Shown: one piece after another, positions 36,801 to 46,694 of the stretch
How positions within the stretch are numbered: position 1 is the first letter of the stretch
Layout of the letters: every line of letters begins with the position of its first letter
DNA from: Rotaria sordida
Lineage: Eukaryota > Rotifera > Eurotatoria > Philodinida > Philodinidae
Direction of reading: 5' to 3'
Length of the DNA: 64,000 bases
NCBI GenBank assembly: GCA_905250125.1
Contig: CAJNOL010000119.1
Coordinates: forward strand, 182,030 to 246,029
The notes under the pieces: model-generated
Told to the model about the DNA's origin: nothing
Seen by the model: only the letters and a program-made list of their open reading frames with translations
Database searches by the model: none
Position numbers and translations under genes: made by a program

Positions 36801-39129
36801 AAACGAATTTTTTCTTTGACAAGAATACGTAATGAATCTACACATTGTGCCATATAAAGATATTTTGTTTCAGACATTTTTGTAAAATCTATTTTTGTTT
36901 TTTGTATAAACAATTATGAAAATAAATTTTTTTTTTTTGAAAGATTTATTTACTTAATATTTTGAGTAAAAGTAAATAAGTAAAATTCATACAACTGGAG
37001 AGAAAGACAATAATAGTTGTATATATTAAGATTTGATACTAAACAAATTTCTTTCTTTTTTTCGAACACACAAAAAGAAAAAAAGAAAATTTTTGATTTT
37101 GATTTTTTACTTTAAACTTGGATGAAGTATGATGAATGAATTGTTTATCAGCAAGTTGAAATTCACTGACAAGTGCCAGACAAAGAATTAAACATATTGA
37201 TCCTTTAGAATCGCCCCAAGTACCTAGTAAACATTCTTTCCATGATAAATGATAGTTACAACATAATTTAATACATAGTGTTAATATGATTATCATAACA
37301 AATCTATGATTAACAATATAGAAATTCTATTTTGCAAATTATTATTGAGATACCTGACAATATAACAAATTAAATAATTGATAACTAAACAAAAAAATTT
37401 ATTTGTTTATTAATGAAATTTGATCGGTACCGTAGTGAATGTATTGAGTCAGATGACAGCAGAGTACCCTTTTCAAATACCCTCTGTTACTAGTATGTCA
37501 CATGATCTTAGTTGAGTATCCTGCTGAGAAGTGTTTCAATATATGGGTACTTACTAGGTACCCGCCCAGTCTCTAGAGAATTCTTTTTGTGAAAAATTTT
37601 TGTAATAAATTAGTAATTTTAACATTTAGAAGCATTTAGTAGTCAAGTACTAAAAATTTATAAAGCATTCAAGGATTCCTGTGACATACCGGTAGTCGGG
37701 TATCATGAGCTCAGTACATTCATTAGGATAAGTATACGTAAGACTTACTGGCGAGTCCGATCTCAAGAAGAATTGTATTCTCTTTAAATGAAGTCCGTAT
37801 ATTTGGTTTAATCAATTCGGCGATAGTCTAAAAAAAATATTCCTTTGATGTATGGTTATCTTTAAATAGAATGAATATATTTGAATACTAATGCTGCGAG
37901 AAGATAAATAATTGTATTACCAATCAATGCTAACATATCCCAAAATCTAAGAGAATAAATAAAGTCAAGTAGATATATTGTTTAAATTATATTCTATTTT
38001 AAATGATATACTTTTCCATAAAACTAGCTGCTTCCGAACTGATCGCTGTTTTATGATTTGATAATATAAGACCAAGAACAACAATGGCAATAATACCAGA
38101 AGAGTATACTTGTTCACCTATCGAAATTTCGAATAGAAAAATTCGATTTATAACTAATATCTTACATAACCAATAGAGCATATAAGGAATAGCAGTAGTT
38201 ATGGTAACTTCACTAATTGGATCATCATAAAAATAAGGTAAACAGATAATTTCCAATATACCAGCTATTCCACCAAAACCTATACCACCTATTATAGCTA
38301 TAGCTGTTGTTTTAAAAAATTTGATTGCTAAAATACAATCATATATGACATTCATTCTTTTTTAACCTGAAATTGTATCATACTATGCCATGATTGATTA
38401 TTAATAACTAAACTTTTGATAGCATTAAATAAGATAATTGCTAGACTATTATTGATGACTGCTTCACCTTCAAGAATAATACTTAATCGTTTTGTTTTTC
38501 CATAATCTATCTAAATCAAGTTCGAGTTAATATTACAAAAAATCACAATGATAAACCTGCTTGACACATAAGTGTTATAGGTCTAGTAGGACTAAGAATA
38601 ATACCCAATATTAAACATTGAAGAAAAGTCCATTGTTGAAAAAGAAATAAATATTTGTTCAATGTAGAAATACTAAATAATGATATAAAGTAACCAACAA
38701 TTGAAAAAAGTAGAATGGAATAGAGTGATTTCATGAATGCATGATACTCTGTACGATATACTGATTCGAAAACTAATGCAGGTAGAAAGATGCCAACAAG
38801 TAGATCAGGTGATGATGTTGTTATAGTAAGAAATGTATCATTTTTAGTAAAAATATTGAAGAGAATACCACCTATAAAACCAAGAAATATAATGAGACCA
38901 GTATATGGAACACGTAAAGAAGCAAATATTGTTTTGAAAAGACCTTTTGTTTCAAAAAAAAAAATAATCAAAAAACGAAAATAAAAAATTACGTACAACC
39001 AATAAACAAAATGAAAAAGAGAAACATAAGTTTGTATGGAGCATGATGTTCATCTGTGTCTTCATATATATCTGATTCATTATACAAATGAGAATTTGTT
39101 CTAATGTCGATTGAATTCATATAAGACAT
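30895..39129 (-). CDS. SLC9C1: SLC9C-type Na+/H+ exchanger with voltage sensor and cyclic-nucleotide-binding domain
   Basis: Twenty-three exons sum to 4230 nt, 1409 aa (human SLC9C1 about 1180). Exons 38997-39129 to 36954-37038 encode the exchanger membrane domain (FLPALVFESVYRTE, GIILSPTRPITL, LEGEAVINNSLAI). Exon 36563-36888 has the SLC9C1-specific linker (NADWIFIEKNF, IENPH, CSHCHRSI). Exons 36057-36248, 35894-36007 and 34679-34879 encode a voltage-sensor-like S1-S4, with S4 IIQIIRLIRIIE. Exons 33837-33995 to 32902-33031 hold the CNBD (PGDVIGHIDLLNG). In sea urchin sperm this exchanger is gated by hyperpolarisation and cAMP and alkalinises the flagellum. The family ND ion-binding motif reads NN here. 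The S4 has only two clear arginines in its core. A ~120-residue Asn/Lys-rich insert sits in the CNBD. An acceptor lies 1 nt upstream of the ATG. Large introns carry repeats. Some small-exon borders are my choice among alternatives. Confidence 0.88.
31843..32848 (+). mobile_element. Degenerate reverse-transcriptase fragment between inverted repeats, inside SLC9C intron 21-22
   Basis: Plus-strand sequence near 32190-32690 reads, across stops, as the palm and thumb of a LINE-type reverse transcriptase: SGVHQGSCFANM (for GxxQGSxLSP), HLFIDDLTIL (for YADD), then KWHQPVNPGKCEFVIY and KQFKYLEYILDVRLSL. It is broken and cannot encode an enzyme. A ~158-bp sequence at 31843-32000 recurs inverted at 32685-32848, so the fragment is flanked by an inverted duplication of its own 3' part. 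It lies antisense to SLC9C. Confidence 0.75.
35201..35855. mobile_element. Non-autonomous DNA element with ~22-bp terminal inverted repeats in an SLC9C intron
   Basis: TCGAAAAGTAATTAGACA(G/A)A occurs at 35201-35220 and inverted at 35836-35855, bounding 655 bp with no ORF of note. The short TIRs and size fit a deletion derivative of a cut-and-paste transposon. No clear target duplication was found, so the family is open. Confidence 0.55.
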
Positions 39130-40168
39130 TCTATCATTCAACCTCAAACGCGTCTATTATCGACAATGTGAATCATAATTAGATACTCATAGATATTATT
39201 CACATGATTAATGAATTAGATCGAGCGGCCTCATTATACGCCAAGCATATGGAAGAGTAACGATTAATTACACTATGTAATCAAAGTTAATGATGGAACA
39301 TTTCCAAGTATAAACTACTGATTGAGTTGATATTTTTGTTCATCAAAAGGAACCAAAAAGGATTCGTGCTTCTGACTATAATAATATTTCTGTAAGACTG
39401 TCTTACGAATTGTTGACGTAAAATTTCATCGAAAAGCCAAATCTGAACATTATTAAAATGTTTTTAAAAATTTCAATTCAAACACATATTGTCTTCTCAA
39501 GGTATTGAATGTTTCAATAATGATCCAAGCTCATTATGAGACGTTTGGAATCAACTTTTTTTGATCATTCAATAGGTCGAGAAGATATTTTCTATTGAGC
39601 TGAAATTTTTAGAACATTCTAATAACTTCGAGATTTACCTATGCGCGAAATTTCAGTTTAATAGTTCGTAGGAACGTCTTATACGTATATAATACTCAAA
39701 GGATGAAAACCGAGACAAATGGTTATTTCTCTAGATGGATAGATCATGTACACGAATTGTTTTAAGTTTCTACTAGTTCCATTGTTTCTAGTAATGGCGA
39801 AAATATCAGCTCGATTGGCGCTCTACATTTGTAAATGTTTCATCGTTAAAGATTTTCTGTCAAATTATCTAGTGTAGCGAATACGTCATTCTTTTAAAAT
39901 AAAATCAAAGAAATGATTAATTTATTATTTCCTTTATTTTGATTTTTTACTGACAAAGAAGAGAAAAACACATTAAAAATGAACGATAATAAATTTAAGA
40001 AATCTTTTTTTTTAACAAGATATACGATAAAGCTTTTATTAACAAGATTTCTTTTTAAATAGATATAAAAAGGTTATTTTGAAAGATCTATATAGCGTTC
40101 TCTTTTCAGTAACAATGCAGCGTTCTTTACTAGTCTTTCAGGAAGTATTGCGAAAATCTTATGAAAAA
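39130..40168. other. Intergenic, SLC9C 5' flank up to the LINE target site
   Basis: About 1 kb without coding potential. It should contain the SLC9C promoter. Nothing else recognisable. Confidence 0.5.
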
Positions 40169-40182
40169 TTAAATTGAATACT
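40169..40182. repeat. Target-site duplication, left copy
   Basis: TTAAATTGAATACT, identical to 45427-45440 directly after the LINE poly(A) tail. Five further A residues on the left match but are ambiguous with the tail. Confidence 0.93.
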
Positions 40183-40274
40183 CATTCTCTTCTTCGTCTA
40201 TTTGGTGATCGGACGTGTTTTTTTTTTTCTCTCTATACTAGCTACATACATATATATTATATATACGTTCTGAT

Positions 40275-40291
40275 CACGCGTCGAACGCGTG
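40275..40291 (+). other. G+C-rich hairpin in the LINE 5' UTR
   Basis: CACGCG, loop TCGAA, CGCGTG: a perfect 6-bp stem standing out in very A+T-rich DNA, 52 nt before the ORF1 start. Function unknown; could be an RNA structure or part of the internal promoter. Confidence 0.5.
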
Positions 40292-40343
40292 TCAGGTTAT
40301 TTATTCATAATTTCATCAATTTTTGAAATTATTATTCACAAAT

Positions 40344-42161
40344 ATGGTGAAAAATTATCACCACCTGCCTAATTGTACCAACACCAATGAAAATACTCGT
40401 TATCACACAAATTCATCTGCAAATATCGTCGATAATTCTCCTGAATATCATTATGATCCACAATCAAATATGCACTTCAACTATCTGAATAATCAACAAC
40501 AAAATCGTAAAAATCGTGTTCCTCCACCTACTACAACTAATCTTAGAATGTTAGATTCTCCTGCACAGTCTCCTTGTAGACGTATGCGTGAACAAGATGA
40601 TGATGAATTTATTACTGTTGTACACAATAAAAAACGTAAACAATTAAACAAGGATTTCGATGATCAATTTGAAGATCCACAACAGAAGTACAATAATCCT
40701 AATGCACCTATACAACAGCAGACAAGCATTTACAATAATAATCACAACAATGATCCACCACCTCTACTTGCAACACAATCATCATCAAGAACCATTACTT
40801 CTCGTACAATTTCAAATTCGAATCTCAATCCAAGTCAACCAAAACAACAACAACAAAATAAAATTACACCCGAATCTGCACGTTTTGCACAAACACGTTT
40901 TCCCTATCAACCCTTCATCATTCGTTTTACATCGGGAAACATTAAAGATAAACAAGTGGCACATGAAATCTCAAAACATTTTAAAGATAATTATCATACT
41001 GATATATCAATTTTAAATATTCGTCGATCAATAATGAAATGTCAACAAAATGAGTATGACTATTTGATCTATGTCAAAGATTCAATTACATTTTCATTAC
41101 TATTTCATCAACAAAACTGGCCCCAACGTATTGGTGGTGAAACTTTTATATTTCCTTCCTCACCATCATTTCCTGCACAGCTTTCATTCATAATAAAGAA
41201 TGTTGACCTACGTATAAATCTTGATGATTTTGCTGAAGATTTGAAAGCTACCTATCCTGAAATTCATGCTGTAATTAGGTTGAAAAATAAATTTCAAAAT
41301 AATATTAGATTAATTAAAATTGAAATTCTATCACCAATGATTCGTGAGCAAATATTAAATTCTGGTAACATTCTAGTAAATAGCATTACATATGACGTGG
41401 AGGAATATTTATCACCAGCAAATGTGTTGATCTGTTCGAAATGTATGGCCATCGGCCACTTTAAAAAACAGTGTACTCAAATCAATGAAACTTGCAAAGT
41501 GTGTGGTTTGTCCTGTCCTGATCTTCGTCATCACAACTGTTCATTGGTTAATAAATGTGTTCACTGTAATGGTGATCACGTTTCAAATTCATTTAAATGT
41601 CCTATAGTTAAAAATTTTCGTGCAGAATTAACAAAAAAATTGTTGTTTTCAAATCGTATGTCATCGTCTTATGGTTCAACAAATACTAATATTAATAATA
41701 CGTATAATTATGATGCAACTGCTTTTCCAGTACTTCCTCGTCCACAACAACCATCACCATATTCGATTACTAATAATTCAATGATAAATAAAATAGATGA
41801 ATTAATTAGTTCTGTACGTAAAGTAAATGATACATTAGAAAAATTTTCGAAGAAAAACGATGAATTTGAATTATTTATGAACAATAAAATTAAAAATGAT
41901 GAAATATTATCTACGAAAATTGATCATTTAATAGAAAATGATGTAGAATTTAAGAAAAATATTATTCAACATGAAATTAAAATTGCACGACACGAAAATA
42001 TATTTATAAAATTAATTTTACCAATGATGGATGAAATCAGTAAATATTTATCAATAATTAATATCGACAAGAAAGGTGGTACATTAGATGCTGATTTTCA
42101 AGTTACAATAAACAGAATGCGTGTACAATTGGAAAACGTAACTCAAAATAAAAACTTCTAA
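40344..42161 (+). CDS. LINE ORF1: RNA-binding gag-like protein with zinc knuckles
   Basis: 605 aa. The N-terminal ~170 residues are Asn/Gln/Pro-rich and probably disordered. The middle (about residues 190-350) resembles the RRM-like/PRE_C2HC region of Jockey and I-type ORF1 proteins. Then comes a cysteine cluster (about 365-430) with CSKCMAIGHFKKQC (CX2CX4HX4C) followed by two variant knuckles starting CKVC and CVHC. The last ~130 residues (VRKVNDTLEKF onward) are predicted coiled coil. ORF1 proteins coat the element RNA and help nuclear or chromosomal targeting. The start is the first ATG (40344-40346). Its stop TAA overlaps the ORF2 ATG. Confidence 0.9.
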   Translation: MVKNYHHLPNCTNTNENTRYHTNSSANIVDNSPEYHYDPQSNMHFNYLNNQQQNRKNRVPPPTTTNLRMLDSPAQSPCRRMREQDDDEFITVVHNKKRKQLNKDFDDQFEDPQQKYNNPNAPIQQQTSIYNNNHNNDPPPLLATQSSSRTITSRTISNSNLNPSQPKQQQQNKITPESARFAQTRFPYQPFIIRFTSGNIKDKQVAHEISKHFKDNYHTDISILNIRRSIMKCQQNEYDYLIYVKDSITFSLLFHQQNWPQRIGGETFIFPSSPSFPAQLSFIIKNVDLRINLDDFAEDLKATYPEIHAVIRLKNKFQNNIRLIKIEILSPMIREQILNSGNILVNSITYDVEEYLSPANVLICSKCMAIGHFKKQCTQINETCKVCGLSCPDLRHHNCSLVNKCVHCNGDHVSNSFKCPIVKNFRAELTKKLLFSNRMSSSYGSTNTNINNTYNYDATAFPVLPRPQQPSPYSITNNSMINKIDELISSVRKVNDTLEKFSKKNDEFELFMNNKIKNDEILSTKIDHLIENDVEFKKNIIQHEIKIARHENIFIKLILPMMDEISKYLSIINIDKKGGTLDADFQVTINRMRVQLENVTQNKNF

Positions 42162-45151
42162 TGTCACTTTCTCCATATGCAGTTCCTTTTTTCGACCCCT
42201 GTACCCCAAAAATGACTTCTTTTGAGAGAGAACTCTTCATTCGTAAAGCACAGGTGAACCTATCGTATTTTGATTTTTCTCTTTGGTCTGAAATCTTATT
42301 TGAATGGGAAAGTTCCCCTACACTTACTGCTTGTCTAAAAAGTTGGGAGCCATATAGAGTCATTGATACGTCTTCAATTATTAATTCTCTTCATATTCTA
42401 TCATATAATGTTCGAGGTCTTGATTTGCGTTATCAGGAAGTATTACTTCTATCTAACTCATTTAAATTCGATATTTTGATTTTACTAGAAACAGGCTTTT
42501 TTGATTTTTCACACTGCAGACAGGTTTTTTCTAAATATAAAGTCTACTATCAGAGAGGCGAAAATGCGCATGGTGGTGTTGTTATGTTAGTACAAACTGA
42601 TTTAAAAGCAGAAAGAGTTGTTTGTGATTTACCGAACGTATGTGTAACTGATATTCTAGAAGAAAATGATAAAATCAGAATTGTAGGAGTTTATGCACCG
42701 GAGAGCAAAACATGGAAGTGGGAGGACCTATCACCTCTAGTTTCGAGTAAATGCGTTTTTTATGGTGATTTTAACGTAGATGTAGAAGAGGATCTGCTTA
42801 AGGCTGAGTTACTACTTTCATGGGCAGATTCTCACTTTCTTTCACCGTATATTCCTGATTCCATCACCTCTTTAAGATCGAACCGTACAATTGACTATGC
42901 TTTTTCATGCGGCTTCTCTGTTTCTATTCAAACGTATGAAGGTGTAGTTTCTAGTGATCACAAACCTCTTCTTTCTGTTATACCAATAAAATCTAAAGAA
43001 AGTGTTCTTGCACGTAATATTCATTGGAAAGTTTTTTCGTTGTTCAGTGAGTATGTTTATCCATTTTGGGAAAAAAATTGGTGCTTAAATAGCGTAAATA
43101 ATGTCTACAACGATTATGTATCTTTTCTCTCTCTTCTTATCTCACGTTGCACTATATTCTTCCCAGTTAACAAATATCGTATTGCTATTCCACAAGCTCT
43201 ACGAGCTTATATGTCCCACACACGTGCGTTAGCATATAGGCAAAAAAGAACAGGCGATGAAGTATTAAAGATCATAGTTAAACTTAGAAGAAAAATGGCT
43301 AAAAAAGAACTTAAAGTTTTTTTATTTAATCAACTATCTTCTTCTTTATCAGCACGTAATACTTCTTCACATCTTTCTGTTTCTTTTTGGTCTCGTACAA
43401 AGAAGTTTATGAAATCTACATCTTCTTCTCTACATGGTTTTATTCTTCCCAACGGAGAGATAGTAAAAGAAGCGGAGAAAATGTGTGAATTGAGTGCGGA
43501 TCATTTTGAGAACTTGTTCAAAGAGTCCGAAAATATTTATAGACCGCATCCATACACCGATGCACCTGAAATACGATGGGAGAATTATGAAGAAGAAATT
43601 CCACCAGTCATAATTGAAGAAGTGCTGGAGGTAGTTATGGGACGCAAAAAGAAAAAATCCTGTGACGCGCATGGTCTTTCTAACTTTATGTTCAACTTTT
43701 TACCAATTGATTATTGGTCTCTACTACTTAGAATCTTTAATTTATCTTTCGTTAGTAATGTTGTACCTGATCTATGGAATGAAACCAGAATTCTGCTTTT
43801 AGCTAAAAAAGAATCCATTTGTGAAGTTTCTGCCACCCGTCCTATTTCTCTGCTCGATGTATTCTTAAAAGTGAATGAAAAATTGTTTTTAACTCGTTTC
43901 TCTAATGTGTTAGAACGTAGAGGTCTACTACCAGATACACAATCTGGGTTTCGGGCCAAGTTCCGGCTCCAAACACGAGTGCTACTATTTCTTGAACAAG
44001 TTTCAAGTCTCATGGCTAATAGCTCGCCAGTGGCGACGGTCTTTATAGATTTCAAAGCTGCTTTTGACCAACTTTGGTTCGATGGGTGCATCGGAAAATT
44101 ACAGAGAATGGGACTTCCAAGGGCGTATCTTATGTGGATAAATACTTGGTTAAGAGGAAGACGAGCGTATATTGAAATAGGTGGCAAAAAATCAAGGTGG
44201 TTTAATATATCGAGAGGGTGTCCTCAAGGATCTATACTTTCACCTACGTTATTTATTAGTTATCACGCCGATATGGGCGATTTTCTTTCTTTTTGTCTTA
44301 GTTACTCTTTCGCTGATGATTTAGCAGCAGTTTTAGCGGGCAGTATCGGCATGAAGTATTCAAATCAATGTTTAGACCTTGAACGTAAACTACAATTATT
44401 CTTCGAACACCTTGAGTTTTATTCAGTGCTAACTTTGCAACCCATAAACTATATAAAAACCGAAGCACTTTGGTCGGCTAGGGCCATAGGTAGCCCAAAA
44501 TTTGATATTTCCTATGAGGGAAACAAAATACCATGGGTAAAGGAATTTAAATATCTTGGTTACTTGATTACACCAAAACTTGGTTTTGGTACCTTAATTA
44601 GAAAAAGTATGATGAAAATTAGACAACGTATCAGTATGATAAATTCTTTTCGTTTTTCTGGTACTACTTCCCCCGCGTTAAGAAAAGCGTTATTTCTCTC
44701 TTATGTTCTTCCTTTGTTTACTTGGTTGTTTCCTCTCTTTCCATTATTTACAGTTAAGCAACAAAATGATTTAAATCACTTTTATTATACAAGTCTAAAA
44801 CGAGTGTTTTTTTGTTTGCAGTGGCGCGACAACTTCTTTTCTTACGCACTCGATGAAATATCATTAGAGGACAGATGTTTGAGATATTGGAACAAGTATC
44901 TATTAGCATTATCGGACAGCACGGATGGGGAGTTAATGTTTGAGCAAGCGAACTTAAATGTGTTTAGAAAAGTCTGGCTGCAAGGTGATAATAGTATAAA
45001 GGGAATTTTCAGGTCAAGACGATATGTAGAACATGTTTCATTGTTGGAGTCATGTATCTCCTGGTGTGCGGGTATACCCTTGAACGAATCGATTTTACAT
45101 TATAATATTGAAGACGTAATGACCCTCAGTGACTTTCCAGAGACTTTTTGA
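42161..45151 (+). CDS. LINE ORF2: APE endonuclease plus reverse transcriptase
   Basis: 996 aa, uninterrupted. The endonuclease (about residues 75-285) shows LSYNVRGL, the catalytic Glu in LLETGF, GGVVMLV, VGVYAPES, YGDFNVD and the final SSDHKPLL. The reverse transcriptase (about 490-790) shows ATRPISLLD, QSGFR, the palm Asp in FIDFKAAFDQLW, RGCPQGSILSP and the F-A-D-D active site (SFADDLA). Downstream there is a thumb (FKYLGYLI) and an unassigned C-terminal domain with WRDNFFSYALDEISLEDRC. Catalytic residues of both enzymes are present, so it may be able to mobilise itself. Translation presumably depends on re-initiation at the TAATG overlap, as there is no frame-shift arrangement. Confidence 0.94.
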   Translation: MSLSPYAVPFFDPCTPKMTSFERELFIRKAQVNLSYFDFSLWSEILFEWESSPTLTACLKSWEPYRVIDTSSIINSLHILSYNVRGLDLRYQEVLLLSNSFKFDILILLETGFFDFSHCRQVFSKYKVYYQRGENAHGGVVMLVQTDLKAERVVCDLPNVCVTDILEENDKIRIVGVYAPESKTWKWEDLSPLVSSKCVFYGDFNVDVEEDLLKAELLLSWADSHFLSPYIPDSITSLRSNRTIDYAFSCGFSVSIQTYEGVVSSDHKPLLSVIPIKSKESVLARNIHWKVFSLFSEYVYPFWEKNWCLNSVNNVYNDYVSFLSLLISRCTIFFPVNKYRIAIPQALRAYMSHTRALAYRQKRTGDEVLKIIVKLRRKMAKKELKVFLFNQLSSSLSARNTSSHLSVSFWSRTKKFMKSTSSSLHGFILPNGEIVKEAEKMCELSADHFENLFKESENIYRPHPYTDAPEIRWENYEEEIPPVIIEEVLEVVMGRKKKKSCDAHGLSNFMFNFLPIDYWSLLLRIFNLSFVSNVVPDLWNETRILLLAKKESICEVSATRPISLLDVFLKVNEKLFLTRFSNVLERRGLLPDTQSGFRAKFRLQTRVLLFLEQVSSLMANSSPVATVFIDFKAAFDQLWFDGCIGKLQRMGLPRAYLMWINTWLRGRRAYIEIGGKKSRWFNISRGCPQGSILSPTLFISYHADMGDFLSFCLSYSFADDLAAVLAGSIGMKYSNQCLDLERKLQLFFEHLEFYSVLTLQPINYIKTEALWSARAIGSPKFDISYEGNKIPWVKEFKYLGYLITPKLGFGTLIRKSMMKIRQRISMINSFRFSGTTSPALRKALFLSYVLPLFTWLFPLFPLFTVKQQNDLNHFYYTSLKRVFFCLQWRDNFFSYALDEISLEDRCLRYWNKYLLALSDSTDGELMFEQANLNVFRKVWLQGDNSIKGIFRSRRYVEHVSLLESCISWCAGIPLNESILHYNIEDVMTLSDFPETF

Positions 45152-45398
45152 CAGTGCTTACATTATTGTGTTTCTTTAAACGTGTTAGTAAAGTAATAAA
45201 TTGTTTTTGTTGTCTATTTGTATTAAAATCTTATATGTTAGTTGATGTATTATTAATTTTTTGATGATTCTCTCGCAGCGTGGTACACATATCTGATTTC
45301 ACTTTCATTCTCACTTTCTTTACTTCATATTTTTTCTTCATATCTGTACTTCTCACCTCGGTACTGTAAGGACTTTATAAAGTCGTCAGTTTCTTGCT

Positions 45399-45426
<28 letters not shown>

Positions 45427-45429
<3 letters not shown>

Positions 45430-45440
45430 AATTGAATACT
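45427..45440. repeat. Target-site duplication, right copy
   Basis: TTAAATTGAATACT, matching 40169-40182 exactly. Confidence 0.93.
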
Positions 45441-45779
45441 TGAACTATCAAACATTGTATCAGAATACGAGAAAAAGCATAATTTCGAAGGCATATGAAG
45501 AAATTTTCTCGGGACAAAAATCGCAATAAGAACTAGAAATGCAATACCATTCTTCATTAATCCATGTTGTATGTAGGCGGGATAGAATATATTTGTATAA
45601 TTGATAACACTAAATGTTATACAATGTTAGATAATGCTTAGTAGATGTGAACGAATAATGAAGTATCACAAAGCTATCAAATATGTTCTACTATAAAATG
45701 TAAACTAGAAAAATCACGTTAAATACCAAGATCACAACTTTTGATCAACGCTGAATAATTTATATAATAATTTCCCCCC
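45441..45779. other. Gene-free spacer
   Basis: Flank right of the LINE, originally joined to the SLC9C 5' flank. No coding potential seen. Confidence 0.5.
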
Positions 45780-46594
45780 TTTTTTTCTATTTCAACATGA
45801 GTGTGTTTTCTATTTATAAATTTATAAATTATAATTCATATAAAATATTTCTTCTGCGTTTTTGCTATTTCAACATGGGTGTGTTTTTGCATTTATAAAT
45901 TTTAAATTATAATAAATATAAAATTTTTTATTTGCTTTTTTCTATTTCAACGTGAGTATGTGTAATAGCTCTTTCATTACTTTTTGTTCCTTCTGTTTTA
46001 TTCCCAATCCAAACATCCAAAACAAAAAACTTAAGCACACAAAAGAAAGAATTTCTATCTGAGAAAAGCAGATTGTATTTATCTTTTCGGAACATCCGTT
46101 TTCCCTCTCATGCTATCACATGTCGATGGTGTTTTGTCTCTTAGAGAGAGATGAGTCACAGAGACAATGGATGAAAATCAAAGAAGGAAAAAAGAAAATG
46201 TTTTCAAATAACATAAGAAAAAACAAAACAGAACAATAGTGAGCATGTATCATAGCCATCGGCCATGACATTATGACTCTCCATTTATGAGTTTATAAAT
46301 GGTAATTGATATAAAATATTTCTTTTGCTTGTTTTTCTATTCCCACATGGATATGCCTCTCCATTTAGAAATTATAATTTATATCAAATTTTTCTTTTGC
46401 TCTTTACCTATTTCAAGATGGGTGTAGCTCTCCATTTATGACTTTACAAATTATAATTTATATCAAATTTTACTTTTGGTTTTTTACTATCTCAACATGA
46501 GTATGCCTTTTCATTTAGATATTTATAAATTATAATTGATATAGTTTTTTTTTTGGCCTTTTGCTATTTCTATATGGATATGCCTCTGCACTTA
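45780..46594. repeat. Degenerate ~77-bp tandem minisatellite (two blocks)
   Basis: The landmark CTATTTCAACATG(A/G)GTGTG recurs at 45788, 45865 and 45942 (exactly 77 bp apart), then after a ~300-bp unrelated stretch near 46337, 46408, 46488 and 46565 (spacing 71-80). Each unit continues CATTTATAAATTTATAAATTATAATTTATAT and ends in a T-rich TTTCTTTTGC. The second block runs into an assembly gap. Confidence 0.9.
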
Positions 46595-46694
46595 NNNNNN
46601 NNNNNNNNNNNNNNNNNNNNNNNNNNNNNNNNNNNNNNNNNNNNNNNNNNNNNNNNNNNNNNNNNNNNNNNNNNNNNNNNNNNNNNNNNNNNNN
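46595..46694. other. Assembly gap (100 N)
   Basis: A round 100-N placeholder placed inside the minisatellite, so the true array is likely longer than shown. Confidence 0.95.

Larger units (their letters stand above)
40183..45426 (+). mobile_element. Full-length, structurally intact non-LTR retrotransposon (LINE)
   Basis: A 5.24-kb insertion: 161-bp 5' UTR, two intact ORFs, about 250-bp 3' UTR and a ~24-nt poly(A) tail (45403-45426), flanked by a perfect 14-bp duplication. Layout (zinc-knuckle ORF1; ORF2 with N-terminal APE-like endonuclease then reverse transcriptase, no obvious RNase H) fits the Jockey/I/R1 part of the LINE tree; I cannot assign the clade. Uninterrupted ORFs, identical duplications and an intact tail all indicate recent insertion. 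Base composition is slightly richer in G+C than the surroundings. Confidence 0.95.

Noticed and set aside
37431-37737. Possible tRNA or structured element in an SLC9C intron (several GGTAC/GTACC motifs)
   Set aside because: I could not form a cloverleaf or find A/B boxes; the motifs are scattered.
43430-44187. Minus-strand frames within the LINE ORF2
   Set aside because: Antisense shadows of an intact reverse-transcriptase ORF.
46595-46694. Open frames spanning the N run
   Set aside because: They read through unknown bases and have no meaning.
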